The position numbers and the translations under genes are program-made. DNA of 64,000 nucleotides from Amphritea pacifica (GTDB lineage Bacteria > Pseudomonadota > Gammaproteobacteria > Pseudomonadales > Balneatricaceae), in contig NZ_JAFFZO010000030.1 of NCBI RefSeq assembly GCF_016924145.1, forward strand, positions 1 through 64,000. The letters are read 5' to 3'. Of the stretch, positions 25,129-34,499 are shown one piece after another. Within the stretch, counting starts at the first letter, position 1; each line of letters starts with the position of its first letter. The notes beneath the pieces were generated by a model. The model had not been told where the DNA came from. It ran no database searches and saw only the letters and a list, made by a program, of their open reading frames with translations.

Positions 25129-25551
25129 ATGAAAAACCTGTTAGCGATTATCTGTGGCGGCATGTTGTTGAGCGGTTGCAGTGAGTCTGAGCCCACCGTT
25201 GAGGGACGCTGGTATACCCAGACACAGGTGAACACTGGTCAGCAGTTGTTTCTGGATAACTGTGCTGAGTGTCATGGTGCTATGGCTCAGGGAACCACTA
25301 ACTGGAATAAGCCCGAGCCTGATGGTTCATATCCACCTCCCCCATTGAATGGCAGAGCCCATGCCTGGCACCACCCGCTTAAGGGGCTGAAACGCTCGGT
25401 TAAGGTCGGCGGCGTTCCGATGGGTGGCAAGATGCCGGGCTTTGGCGATAAGCTCTCTGACGCGGATATCGAAGCGGTAATCAGCTATTTTCAGAGTAAA
25501 TGGCCCGCACCGATCTACCAGGCCTGGCTTGATCGTGGCGGTTTAAAGTAA
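25129..25551 (+). CDS. Lipoprotein cytochrome c (mono-heme)
   Basis: 140 residues from ATG 25129, one base after the DUF411 stop. The lipobox LSGC puts the acylated cysteine at residue 17; the heme motif is C45AECH49 and a likely axial Met lies in MGGKMPGF. It is a small class I c-type cytochrome anchored in a membrane facing the periplasm. Its place at the end of the cueR-DUF411 operon suggests an electron-transfer role linked to copper redox state; I know of no direct evidence. Confidence 0.85.
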   Translation: MKNLLAIICGGMLLSGCSESEPTVEGRWYTQTQVNTGQQLFLDNCAECHGAMAQGTTNWNKPEPDGSYPPPPLNGRAHAWHHPLKGLKRSVKVGGVPMGGKMPGFGDKLSDADIEAVISYFQSKWPAPIYQAWLDRGGLK

Positions 25552-25570
25552 GAGAGTGGTCATCTCCTGT

Positions 25571-25598
25571 AAAAGGCGCCCATCACGGGTGCTTTTTA
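25571..25598 (+). terminator. Terminator of the cueR operon
   Basis: AAAAGGCGCCC-ATCAC-GGGTGCTTTTT forms a stem with one G-T pair and ends in a T run, 20 bp after the cytochrome stop. The following 225 bp to the next gene hold no ORF I can support. Confidence 0.7.
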
Positions 25599-25824
25599 TT
25601 TTCTGATAAAAACAGGGCTCTGATCTGGCGGAAATGGTTATTTGAGCTACCTTCTTAAAACTTAAAACATTTTACTCAATCTGGCGCTCCGGGCAGGTGG
25701 GAATCTGCCATTGCCCTGGGTGCCGGGGTTAAAGTTACTGTTGCGTGACCTGTTCAGAATACGTACAGTAGCGAACCTTGCCGAAAAGCCGGCATGATTA
25801 GCGACCGGTGAGTGGGGTGGATAG

Positions 25825-26388
25825 ATGACGGAAAAAGTATATCTGAACGCACAGGAACTGCTTGAAGATTCATTCAGGCTGGCTCTGGACGTGTTTAAAA
25901 GTGGTTTTCGCCCAGACTTTATTGTGGGTGTCTGGCGGGGAGGCACGCCGGTGGGTATCGCGGTGCAGGAACTGCTGGATAACCTTGGTGTTCAGACCGA
26001 CCATATCGCTATCCGTACTTCGTCCTATACGGGTATTGGTACCCGGGACAAAGAGGTGCGGGTGCATGGACTGGATTACCTGATCCGTAACGTCAACCAC
26101 TCCGATTCCCTGCTGATTGTCGATGATGTGTTTGACACCGGGCTGAGTATCAAAGCGGTGATCGATACATTGAAAGATAAAGCGCGGCTGAATACGCCGC
26201 ATGATATCCGGATTGCTACCCCCTGGTTCAAACCCGTGAATAACAGAACCGATCTTGAGCCGGATTATTTCCTGCATAAGTCGGATAACTGGCTGGTTTT
26301 CCCCCATGAACTCAAGGGATTGGACCGGGAAGAGATGCTGGCCAATAAGCCGGGTCTGAAACAGATTTTTGAGGAATACGGAATCTGA
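25825..26388 (+). CDS. Hypoxanthine/guanine-type phosphoribosyltransferase
   Basis: 187 residues of the type I phosphoribosyltransferase fold. The PRPP-binding loop is LLIVDDVFDTGLSI (two acidic residues then DTG) near residue 99; the N-terminal RGGTPVG loop contacts pyrophosphate. It salvages purine bases with PRPP; which base cannot be told from sequence alone. The gene appears monocistronic. Confidence 0.82.
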   Translation: MTEKVYLNAQELLEDSFRLALDVFKSGFRPDFIVGVWRGGTPVGIAVQELLDNLGVQTDHIAIRTSSYTGIGTRDKEVRVHGLDYLIRNVNHSDSLLIVDDVFDTGLSIKAVIDTLKDKARLNTPHDIRIATPWFKPVNNRTDLEPDYFLHKSDNWLVFPHELKGLDREEMLANKPGLKQIFEEYGI

Positions 26389-26477
26389 CACACTGATGTG
26401 ATATCAGCGTATCCTGTTCCCATAAAATGAACCCTGTGCGGAGATATCAGAGCAAAGATTTTTCTTTGCTTAAAATA

Positions 26478-26506
26478 TCTACAAATGCCAATGAATGCGG
26501 TATAAT
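26478..26506 (+). promoter_or_regulatory. Probable promoter of fusA2
   Basis: TATAAT at 26501-26506 is preceded after 17 bp by TCTACA (4 of 6 to the -35 consensus). A start site near 26513 would leave a leader of about 30 nt before the EF-G start at 26544. Confidence 0.55.
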
Positions 26507-26543
26507 GCCGCGCATTTTACGCCCCTAACATTCGAGTGAAGAA

Positions 26544-28628
26544 ATGTCTGACTTATCACACTACCGTAATATCGGTATTTTCGCCCACGTAGACGCGGGT
26601 AAAACTACCACGACCGAACGTATCCTGAAGCTGACAGGTAAAATCCATAAGACAGGTGAGGTTCACGATGGTGAGTCCACTACCGACTTCATGGAGCAGG
26701 AAGCTGAGCGGGGTATTACTATCCAGTCAGCGGCGATCACCACGTTCTGGAAAGATCACCGTTTCAACATCATCGATACTCCCGGACACGTTGACTTCAC
26801 CGTTGAAGTATATCGTTCTCTGAAAGTTCTGGATGGCGGCATCGGCGTATTCTGTGGTTCTGGTGGTGTTGAGCCACAATCAGAAACTAACTGGCGTTAT
26901 GCCGATGAGTCGGGCGTTTCCCGTATCATCTTCGTAAACAAGCTTGACCGTATGGGTGCTGACTTTAACCGTGTAGTTAACCAGGTTGAAAATGTACTGG
27001 CTGCTAAGCCATTGGTTATGGTTCTTCCAATTGGCCGCGAAGAAGACTTCGTGGGTGTTGTTGATCTGCTGACTCGCAAGGCTTACGTTTGGGATGATAC
27101 TGGTCTGCCTGAGAACTACAGCATCCAGGATATCCCTGCCGACATGGTAGAAGATGTTGAGATGTACCGTGAGCAACTGATCGAAACCGCTGTTGAGATG
27201 GATGACGATCTGATGATGGCTTACATGGACGGCGAAGAGCCTGCTATGGAAGATATCAAGCGTTGTATCCGTACCGGTACCCGCGAACTGGCATTCTTCC
27301 CAACTTACTGTGGTTCAGCATTCAAAAACAAAGGTATTCAGCTGGTGCTGGATGCGGTTGTTGATTACCTGCCAAGCCCAACCGATGTTATCCCTCAGGA
27401 TCTGACTGATGAGCTGGGTGAGCCAACCGGTGAAGTGGCAACGGTTTCCGTTGATGAGCCTTTCCGCGCCCTGGCATTCAAAATCATGGATGACCGTTTC
27501 GGCGCCCTGACCTTTATTCGGATCTACTCTGGTAAACTGAAGAAAGGCGACACCATCCTGAACTCGTTCACCGGCAAAACTGAACGTATCGGTCGTATGT
27601 GTGAGATGGAAGCTGACCAGCGTAAAGAACTTGATTCTGCGCAGGCCGGTGACATTATCGCTATCGTGGGTATGAAGAACGTACAGACTGGTCACACTCT
27701 GTGCGATCCTAAGCACGAATGTACTCTTGAAGCGATGGTCTTCCCTGAGCCGGTAATCTCCATTGCAGTAACACCTAAAGATAAAGGTGGTGCTGAGAAG
27801 ATGGGTATCGCGATCGGTAAGATGGTTGCTGAAGACCCTACCTTCATCGTTGAAACCGACGAAGATTCTGGCGAAACCATCCTGAAAGGTATGGGTGAGC
27901 TGCACCTGGATATCAAAGTCGATATCCTCAAGCGTACTTACGGTGTTGAACTGATTGTAGGTCAGCCTCAGGTTGCTTACCGCGAGACGATCACTCAGGC
28001 AATCGAAGACAGCTACACGCATAAGAAACAGTCTGGTGGTTCAGGTCAGTACGGTAAGATCGATTACCGCATCAAGCCGGGTGAGCAGAACAGTGGTTTC
28101 ACCTTCTCCTCTACCGTTGTGGGTGGTAACGTACCTAAGGAATTCTTCCCGGCTATCGAGAAGGGCTTCAAGAGCATGATGGAAACCGGTCCGCTGGCAG
28201 GCTTCCCTGTGCTGGACGTTGAAATTGAACTGTTTGACGGTGGTTACCACGCGGTTGACTCCTCTGCGATTGCCTTTGAGATCGCGGCGAAAGGTGCGTT
28301 CCGTCAGTCCATGCCTAAAGCGGGTCCACAGCTGCTGGAGCCTATCATGAAGGTTGACGTGTTCACCCCTGAAGATCACGTAGGTGATGTTATCGGTGAC
28401 CTTAACCGTCGTCGTGGCATGATCTCTGGTCAGGAAGCTGCGGGTTCAGGCGTTCGTGTTAAAGCTGACGTGCCTCTGTCTGAGATGTTCGGTTATATCG
28501 GACACCTGCGGACTATGACCTCTGGTCGTGGTCAGTTCTCTATGGAGTTTGCTCACTACGCGCCATGTCCGGCTAACGTATCTGAGAAAGTTATCGCTGA
28601 AGAGAAAGAGCGTAAAGCTAACAAGTAA
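26544..28628 (+). CDS. fusA2: Elongation factor G, second paralogue (FusA2 type)
   Basis: 694 residues with the full EF-G layout: GTPase domain ([37 protein letters not shown]), beta-barrel domain II, and domains III-V ([55 protein letters not shown]). The N-terminus [19 protein letters not shown] and [21 protein letters not shown] match the stand-alone EF-G2 of Vibrio and Pseudomonas rather than the str-operon copy, which is not in this window. The gene stands alone with its own promoter and terminator. Codon use is visibly more restricted than in neighbours, as in highly expressed genes. Confidence 0.9.
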   Translation: MSDLSHYRNIGIFAHVDAGKTTTTERILKLTGKIHKTGEVHDGESTTDFMEQEAERGITIQSAAITTFWKDHRFNIIDTPGHVDFTVEVYRSLKVLDGGIGVFCGSGGVEPQSETNWRYADESGVSRIIFVNKLDRMGADFNRVVNQVENVLAAKPLVMVLPIGREEDFVGVVDLLTRKAYVWDDTGLPENYSIQDIPADMVEDVEMYREQLIETAVEMDDDLMMAYMDGEEPAMEDIKRCIRTGTRELAFFPTYCGSAFKNKGIQLVLDAVVDYLPSPTDVIPQDLTDELGEPTGEVATVSVDEPFRALAFKIMDDRFGALTFIRIYSGKLKKGDTILNSFTGKTERIGRMCEMEADQRKELDSAQAGDIIAIVGMKNVQTGHTLCDPKHECTLEAMVFPEPVISIAVTPKDKGGAEKMGIAIGKMVAEDPTFIVETDEDSGETILKGMGELHLDIKVDILKRTYGVELIVGQPQVAYRETITQAIEDSYTHKKQSGGSGQYGKIDYRIKPGEQNSGFTFSSTVVGGNVPKEFFPAIEKGFKSMMETGPLAGFPVLDVEIELFDGGYHAVDSSAIAFEIAAKGAFRQSMPKAGPQLLEPIMKVDVFTPEDHVGDVIGDLNRRRGMISGQEAAGSGVRVKADVPLSEMFGYIGHLRTMTSGRGQFSMEFAHYAPCPANVSEKVIAEEKERKANK

Positions 28629-28648
28629 TTGTCGCTTTAGCGCTGACT

Positions 28649-28676
28649 AAAAAAGCCCGCATTCGCGGGCTTTTTT
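28649..28676 (+). terminator. Intrinsic terminator of fusA2
   Basis: GCCCGC-ATTC-GCGGGC flanked by AAAAAA and TTTTTT, 20 bp after the fusA2 stop. The symmetrical A/T tracts allow it to serve the minus-strand reductase gene ending at 28712 as well. Confidence 0.88.
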
Positions 28677-28711
28677 GTGTCTGGCCGCAGGGCAAAAGCG
28701 AATATCGGCAG

Positions 28712-29689
28712 CTACAGATCCAGTACCAGACAATCAGACAGTGCCCGGGAACAGCAGGGGGTGAACTGATTGTTCAGCTGCTTTTCCGCGTCGCTCAGAT
28801 ACATATCCCGGTGATCCGGAGTGCCCTCTATAACCGGGATCAGACAGGTGCCACAGACACCCTGTTCGCAGGAACAGGGTATCTCAAAGCCCTGTTCTTC
28901 CAGTGCTTCCAGCACTGTCTGATCAGCACCGATATCGATCAGCTGCCCACTGCTGGCAATCCTGATCTGAAAGGTCGCATTGTCATCATTCGCCGCACTC
29001 AGATCCTGAGAAAACAGCTCAAAGTGGATATTGTCGGTATGCCAGCCGGAGGCTCTGGCGCTGTCAGCGATAAAGTTGATAAAGCCCTGGGGACCACAGA
29101 TATAGAGGTGTTTGCCTCTGGCTGCCTCTTTCAGGACCGATTGCGGGTCAAAACTGTCGGTCGGGCCATCATCGAAGCAGAAACTTACGCTCTGACTGAA
29201 TGGTCCCTCCATAAGACTGTGGGCAAACGCCGCATGCTCAATGCTTTTCGCAAAATAGTGCAGTGAAAACTTAGCCTGACGCTGCTGCAGTGCGTGGGCC
29301 ATCGACAGAATCGGGGTGATACCGATGCCACCGGCAAACAGCAGTGTTTCATCTTCATCAGGGGACAGCGGAAACAGGTTTCTGGGAGGGCTGATCTGCA
29401 TCAGATCGCCTTCGCTAAGTTGCTGATGAACCGCTTTTGAACCGCCCCGGCCATGCGCTTCGAGCAGGACGGCAATCTCATAGCGCTGCTGGCTGTCGGG
29501 GTTGTTCAACAGAGAATACTGGCGGATCAGCGGTTTGCCAGTGCCAGCGTTAATGTGCAGATCGATATGCGAGCCAGGTGTAAACCGGGGCAGCGACTGG
29601 TTGTCAGCAGGTTGCAGCACGATATGTACAATATTATGGGCAACGTAGCGTTTTTCGGTGATACGAACGCTGATCAGATCGTTATTCAT
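28712..29689 (-). CDS. Rieske oxygenase reductase (class IA, VanB-like)
   Basis: 325 residues from ATG 29689. Order: FAD domain (LIRQYSLLNN), NAD(P) domain (LLFAGGIGITPILSMAHALQ, YICGPQGFINF) and a C-terminal plant-type [2Fe-2S] ferredoxin (CSCEQGVCGTCLIPV with a later C). This FMN/FAD-NAD-ferredoxin order is the phthalate dioxygenase reductase/VanB architecture. It passes NAD(P)H electrons to the Rieske oxygenase encoded upstream. The 128-bp gap to the oxygenase gene is non-coding, but the same orientation suggests one transcript. The substrate is unknown. Confidence 0.88.
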   Translation of the reverse strand: MNNDLISVRITEKRYVAHNIVHIVLQPADNQSLPRFTPGSHIDLHINAGTGKPLIRQYSLLNNPDSQQRYEIAVLLEAHGRGGSKAVHQQLSEGDLMQISPPRNLFPLSPDEDETLLFAGGIGITPILSMAHALQQRQAKFSLHYFAKSIEHAAFAHSLMEGPFSQSVSFCFDDGPTDSFDPQSVLKEAARGKHLYICGPQGFINFIADSARASGWHTDNIHFELFSQDLSAANDDNATFQIRIASSGQLIDIGADQTVLEALEEQGFEIPCSCEQGVCGTCLIPVIEGTPDHRDMYLSDAEKQLNNQFTPCCSRALSDCLVLDL

Positions 29690-29817
29690 AATCGCCTCAT
29701 ATAAATAGTGAGTCACGCCATGCCGGCGTGACACTTGTTATTATTTTGGGTCTTCAGACGTGCTGTAAACTGACATAACAACAGCGAGGCTGTACGCCTG
29801 TTTACACGGATCTGAGA

Positions 29818-30882
29818 TCAGATGTTTTCAGCTTCAATCAGCTGGCTCAGCCTGCGCCGTGCCCGGACCGCGCCAGCATCGCATGACAGCAATACCGGGT
29901 TCAGCGACCAGAGGTCATGGGTGGCCATCTCCTGCTGCTGGGCTTCGATCACCGGCTTATCTTCGGTGGTGAACGCTTCGCGCATACCGGCCATCTTGGC
30001 CTCGTTGTATTCGGCATCGTCCATCTTGTAGTTGCGGGTGGACGCGAAGAAGTAGTGGGTAGTGGTTGCGGTTTCCGGCGTCATGATATGGAAGTCGAAC
30101 AGCATAATGCCATCGTTGAGGTAATCATCACTGTCCTGCACGGTACCCAGGGTCAGGGTCAGATTGGAGGGTTCGGTCCAGCTGACGGCCAGAAACATAT
30201 CGGCTTTATCGTCCGGGCGCTGCATATGGGGTGCGATCAGCGGAATCACCGGGTCGGCCTCCCAGTCCCAGCGGACATGCAGGGGTTTACCATCGCGGTT
30301 TTCAGTGATTTCCGGAATCAGCGGACTCAGTTTGCCACCGGTGTTGATGAACGGCCCGTGCAGATGATCGATATGGCTCAGATCCATAATGTTGTCGGTC
30401 AGCAGCTCATAATTGCATTGGTTATACATATACATGTGGCCCACGGAACTTGCCGGGTTCTCAGACAGCCTGGAACAGTCGAGAATCATATCTTGGTCGG
30501 CTTTTTCCGCATCACCCATCCAGATCCAGATAAAGCCATCGCGCTCCTCGGTGATGTAGCGCTGTACTTTACAGGCTTTTGGAATTTTGCCGTTGCCATG
30601 GGGGTTTTTAACGCACTCCCCCTCGCTGTCAAACTGCAGACCGTGGTACAGGCAGGTGACGTTATCGCCATTGCGCGAGCCCAGACTGAGGGGGGCAAAA
30701 CGGTGTGGGCAGCGATCGTGCAGCGCAATCGGTTTGCCGCTTTTGCTGCGATAGATCAGAATCGACTCGTCGAGGATTTTACGGGTGAAATAGGCTTGCT
30801 CTTCGACTTCGGATGAAAGGGCCGCAACATACCAGGCGTTGCGCAGAAATGTATGCTTATCAGCAGACTGTAAATTGTTCAT
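29818..30882 (-). CDS. Rieske non-heme iron oxygenase, VanA-like alpha subunit
   Basis: 354 residues. The N-terminal Rieske [2Fe-2S] site has CPHRFAPLSLG and CLYHGLQF (CxH and CxxH); the catalytic domain has the mononuclear iron motif in DNIMDLSHIDHLHGPF with the bridging Asp. The overall match is to the VanA/PobA-like group that demethylates or hydroxylates aromatic or related compounds. Vanillate is not certain: the usual GntR-type VanR is absent and a XylR/DmpR-type activator lies next door instead. It is preceded by a -24/-12 promoter. Confidence 0.88.
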   Translation of the reverse strand: MNNLQSADKHTFLRNAWYVAALSSEVEEQAYFTRKILDESILIYRSKSGKPIALHDRCPHRFAPLSLGSRNGDNVTCLYHGLQFDSEGECVKNPHGNGKIPKACKVQRYITEERDGFIWIWMGDAEKADQDMILDCSRLSENPASSVGHMYMYNQCNYELLTDNIMDLSHIDHLHGPFINTGGKLSPLIPEITENRDGKPLHVRWDWEADPVIPLIAPHMQRPDDKADMFLAVSWTEPSNLTLTLGTVQDSDDYLNDGIMLFDFHIMTPETATTTHYFFASTRNYKMDDAEYNEAKMAGMREAFTTEDKPVIEAQQQEMATHDLWSLNPVLLSCDAGAVRARRRLSQLIEAENI

Positions 30883-30933
30883 TTTATTATCCTTATTAGC
30901 AAAACGATAAATCGTACTTTACCTTCAGGGTTT

Positions 30934-30949
30934 AGCAGCTTCTGTGCCA
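30934..30949 (-). promoter_or_regulatory. Sigma-54 (-24/-12) promoter of the Rieske oxygenase operon
   Basis: On the minus strand TGGCACAGAAGCTGCT matches TGGCACGnnnnTTGCW with both invariant pairs (GG and GC) at the right spacing; only positions 7 and 12 differ. It lies about 52-67 bp upstream of the oxygenase start and next to a gene for a sigma-54 activator. Confidence 0.8.
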
Positions 30950-31170
30950 GTCACTGTTTATTTAACTAGTATTTTGATTTTAAAGGATATTTTATTCAGA
31001 TTGTTAACCTGCCCCAGGCTGATAAAGGGTGGAGTAATTCTGTTGACTTCTTTATATGTTGAAATGGAGTGTCTGCATTTCTTTATTTGAAGAACTCGCG
31101 TGAGGCTGTACTCTATAGTGATATTCCGGACAGCAATGGATTAGCTGGTGACGAAAAGAGCTGCATCCGG

Positions 31171-32883
31171 ATGAATAAACACAGCACAATAACAAGAATA
31201 ATGAATATGAAAGCGATTACTCAAAAACCAGACTATTCCATCCTCCATAGTGCTATTCAGAATAACGCTGAAAATGGTGAAATCAGGCTGCTTGATCAGC
31301 GCATGCTGCTATTGCATGGTTTCTCTCTGGCGATATTGCGGCGTGAGATCATCGATAGGATGGGCAGCGATAAAGCCCGTGAAATGTTTTCCCGGCTGGG
31401 TTATCAACAGGGGGTTGAAGACTGTCGTCACCTGAAAGAAACAGGTATCGACAGCATCGACGATCTGCTCTCCATCGCCCCGCTGCTGCGTGAAAAAGAG
31501 GGGTTTGTGTATAACCTGGCGATTGAGCGGATGCAGTATGATGATAAGACCGGGGAGTTCTGGGGTGATTACCTGTGGGAGAACTCCTGGGAAGCAGAAG
31601 CCCATCTGGATCAGTGTGGTGTCAGTGGCTCGCCCGCCTGCTGGATGATGACCGGTTACGCCTGCGGCTTTACCACCGCGGTAATGGGGCGTCCGGTGTT
31701 ATGGCGCGAGGTTGAGTGCCGGGCGATGGGACATGAGCACTGCCGGGTCGTGGCGATGCCCTTAGAGGAGGGTGACGACCTCTACCAGCATCTCAGCTTT
31801 ATGAAGATCGAGGAGTTTATCTCCACCCCCAAGTCCGGGCGAATCGATCTCGATCAGTTGGGCAGTGATGGGGTTAAAGGCTCGTCAGTCGATCTGCCCG
31901 ATCTGGTAGGCACATCCCCCGCCTTTAACCGGGCCGCAACCCTGCTGAAAAAAGTCGCCGCAACCGATTCAACGGTGTTGTTTACCGGCGAGAGCGGTGT
32001 CGGTAAGGAGCGTTTTTCCCAGGCGCTGCACTCCATCAGTCAGCGGGCGGATAAACCCTTTATCTCTATCAACTGTGCGGCAATCCCCTCCGAACTGGTG
32101 GAAGCGGAACTGTTTGGTGTAGAAAAGGGCGCCTTTACCGGGGCAACGGCCTCCCGGCCGGGCAAGTTTGAACGGGCCGACGGTGGTACTCTGTTTCTTG
32201 ACGAGGTCAGCAGTCTGCCGTTTCACGCCCAGGGTAAGTTGCTGCGGGTGCTACAGGAACGGGAGATTGAGCGGGTGGGTGGTGTTGATGTCAGATCGAT
32301 CGATATCCGTTTAGTGGCCGCCGCTAATGTGAACCTCAAAGAGGAGGTGAAACAGGGACGCTTCCGTGAGGATCTGTTTTACCGGCTGAATGTCTTTCCG
32401 ATAGAGATTCCGCCACTGCGTAAGCGTAAGGATGATATTCCGCTGCTGTTGAACCTGTTTATCCATAAGTTTTCGGCCGCGACCGGGAAAACAGTCAGTG
32501 GCATTACTAAAACCGCTGTGGATGCCCTGATGCGCTACTCCTGGCCGGGAAATATCCGTGAGCTGGTGAATATCTGTGAGCGGGCGGTGATTCTGGCGGA
32601 TGATCAGGGTAGTCTCGATCTGGAGCATCTGTTTACCAGTGAAGAGATTATGGAGGCGCAACTACGCGATACATCAACCGGTGAGACGAGCGATGCGGCA
32701 GGGGCGATGGATACCCGCAACGCGGTTGAGTGCATCCTTGACCATGCGGCCTCCTTTGAGGAGGTTGAGAGTATGATGCTGGATCAGGCGCTGCATCGTA
32801 GCGCTGGCAATATTTCTGCTGCCGCACGTCTGCTCAGTCTTAACCGGGGACAGTTCGAATACCGGCTGAAGAAATACAGTTAA
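31171..32883 (+). CDS. XylR/DmpR-type sigma-54-dependent activator
   Basis: About 570 residues. N-terminal XylR_N sensor ([30 protein letters not shown]), V4R domain ([43 protein letters not shown]), AAA+ domain with Walker A GESGVGKE and the sigma-54 contact G320AFTGA325, then a Fis-type HTH ([23 protein letters not shown]). Relatives bind aromatic effectors directly and activate catabolic operons, here most likely the divergent Rieske oxygenase genes. The start is uncertain: GTG 31069, ATG 31171 and ATG 31201 are all open; homology begins after residue 20. The stop overlaps convergent cydC. Confidence 0.87.
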   Translation: MNKHSTITRIMNMKAITQKPDYSILHSAIQNNAENGEIRLLDQRMLLLHGFSLAILRREIIDRMGSDKAREMFSRLGYQQGVEDCRHLKETGIDSIDDLLSIAPLLREKEGFVYNLAIERMQYDDKTGEFWGDYLWENSWEAEAHLDQCGVSGSPACWMMTGYACGFTTAVMGRPVLWREVECRAMGHEHCRVVAMPLEEGDDLYQHLSFMKIEEFISTPKSGRIDLDQLGSDGVKGSSVDLPDLVGTSPAFNRAATLLKKVAATDSTVLFTGESGVGKERFSQALHSISQRADKPFISINCAAIPSELVEAELFGVEKGAFTGATASRPGKFERADGGTLFLDEVSSLPFHAQGKLLRVLQEREIERVGGVDVRSIDIRLVAAANVNLKEEVKQGRFREDLFYRLNVFPIEIPPLRKRKDDIPLLLNLFIHKFSAATGKTVSGITKTAVDALMRYSWPGNIRELVNICERAVILADDQGSLDLEHLFTSEEIMEAQLRDTSTGETSDAAGAMDTRNAVECILDHAASFEEVESMMLDQALHRSAGNISAAARLLSLNRGQFEYRLKKYS

Positions 32884-34499
32884 AGCCGCAGTTCGACATC
32901 ATCCTCGCCGATCAGGCCGCATTCATGGCTGCTGATCACCACCAGGCGGTTATGCCATTGCTGGCGTAACCGTTGCAGAATCCGCACGCTGCGCTCGGCA
33001 TCGATGCCCGCAGTGGGTTCATCCAGTAGCAGTATCCGGCGATCCTGCAGTATTAAGCGCGCTAGCCCCAGCCGCTTCATCTCTCCTCCGGAAGGCTGGT
33101 GTGAACCTTTACCCAGCCAGCTGTCCAGTTGCCTGGGCAGTTGACTGGCCCACTGATCCAGCTCTACGGTTTTCAGCACCTGCCATAACTCTGCATCGCT
33201 ATAGTGCTGATGCAGACAGAGATTAAAACGCAGACTGCCCTGCAACAAACTGATCTGTTGCGGCATCATGCCGATCTGTTTGATCCCCGCGCCGGAGCAG
33301 GTGATCTGTCCCTGTTGCGGCTGCAACTGACCCGCTAACAGTTGCATCAGAGTGGTTTTACCCCGACCGCTTGGGTTGGTTAGCCAGTACCAGTAGGGCC
33401 CCTGAAGCCGGGTGTTGAGATGATCGATGGTCGCTTGCTGACGGTTGGGATAACGGTAGCTGAGATGATCAATGTCGATGCGGATCGCCGGATTCCCGGG
33501 CTCGATGAATTGCCGCTGATCGGGTTGTGGGTGTACCGGACTCAACTGACCGATTCGCTCAAGCGCCCTATACCCCAGCGCAAAGGCCGCCAGAGCGCTG
33601 CTGCCGGTGGTTAATACCTCCTGCAGCCCCAGTGTCAGCAGTAGCAGCATCAACAGCAGGGTGCCTTCCAGTCGTCCGCTGGCGAACCCCTCAATTCCCT
33701 GCCATAACACCAGCAGTATCATCGACGCCTGCACCAGTTGATTCAGCGCCTGGACCCGCTGACGGGCATTACTGGCCTGCTGTTCGGTCTGATCTGCAAT
33801 GGCGGCACTCTGACACAGCTTGTCGCTTTGCGGCGTTAACCGGTCAAACAGGATCAGAGTGCGCAGATTGCTGAACAGGGAATGGGCATCGCTCCACTGC
33901 TGGCTGCGCTGCTGATGCAGAGTGTTCTGGGGTTGTAATACCTGGCGCAGATAGAGCGTCGGCAACACGGCGACCGAGATCAGGAGTGGCAGCAGCAACC
34001 ACAGGCCCAGCTCAGGCAGGAACAGCATAACTGTGGCCAGATAGAGCAGGGCGCTGAGCAGCATCACCAGCCCCGGAACCAGCGCTGAGAGATAGAGCGA
34101 CTCGGCATGGCGGATATCATCCAGCAGCCGGCTGCTGGCCTCATGGCTGTTCAGTGGTTGCTCCTGCCAGTTATGTTTTGCCAGGGTCGCGAACATCTCG
34201 CTGCGCAGGTGTGAGATGACCCGGAAGGTGGCTTCATGGGTGGTCAGCCGCTCGCCGTAGCGTCCGAAGGTGCGGGCGATGGACAGTCCTCTGACAATCG
34301 CACCGGGGGCAAAATAGTTAAACCCGTGGGCCGCCGCCAGTGACAGACCAGCCAGCGCCGTGGCGCTGATAAACCAGCCGGACACCGCCAGCAGTGCGAT
34401 ACCGGCCAGCGCGGTGATCGTGGCCAGAAGCAGCCCCAGAGTCGCCATCCCCCGTTGCTGCCAGAGCAGTTGAAAATAGCGTTTTAGCAGTTCAGGCAT
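32880..34499 (-). CDS. cydC: Cytochrome bd biogenesis ABC exporter subunit CydC
   Basis: 539 residues: six-helix ABC membrane domain and C-terminal ATPase. With CydD it forms the heterodimer that exports glutathione/cysteine and is needed for cytochrome bd assembly. Walker B (RILLLDEPTAGID) and the H-loop (VVISSHE) look normal. Two motifs deviate: Walker A reads N375PSGRGKT, with Asn in place of the first Gly, and the signature is PSGGE instead of LSGGQ. One degenerate site is common in heterodimeric ABC exporters, so function is not excluded. It overlaps cydD by 8 bp. Confidence 0.9.
   Translation of the reverse strand: MPELLKRYFQLLWQQRGMATLGLLLATITALAGIALLAVSGWFISATALAGLSLAAAHGFNYFAPGAIVRGLSIARTFGRYGERLTTHEATFRVISHLRSEMFATLAKHNWQEQPLNSHEASSRLLDDIRHAESLYLSALVPGLVMLLSALLYLATVMLFLPELGLWLLLPLLISVAVLPTLYLRQVLQPQNTLHQQRSQQWSDAHSLFSNLRTLILFDRLTPQSDKLCQSAAIADQTEQQASNARQRVQALNQLVQASMILLVLWQGIEGFASGRLEGTLLLMLLLLTLGLQEVLTTGSSALAAFALGYRALERIGQLSPVHPQPDQRQFIEPGNPAIRIDIDHLSYRYPNRQQATIDHLNTRLQGPYWYWLTNPSGRGKTTLMQLLAGQLQPQQGQITCSGAGIKQIGMMPQQISLLQGSLRFNLCLHQHYSDAELWQVLKTVELDQWASQLPRQLDSWLGKGSHQPSGGEMKRLGLARLILQDRRILLLDEPTAGIDAERSVRILQRLRQQWHNRLVVISSHECGLIGEDDVELRL

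Noticed and set aside
29818-30882. Naming the oxygenase vanillate demethylase (vanA)
   Set aside because: The fold and partner fit, but the regulator type differs from known van loci and the substrate cannot be read from the sequence.
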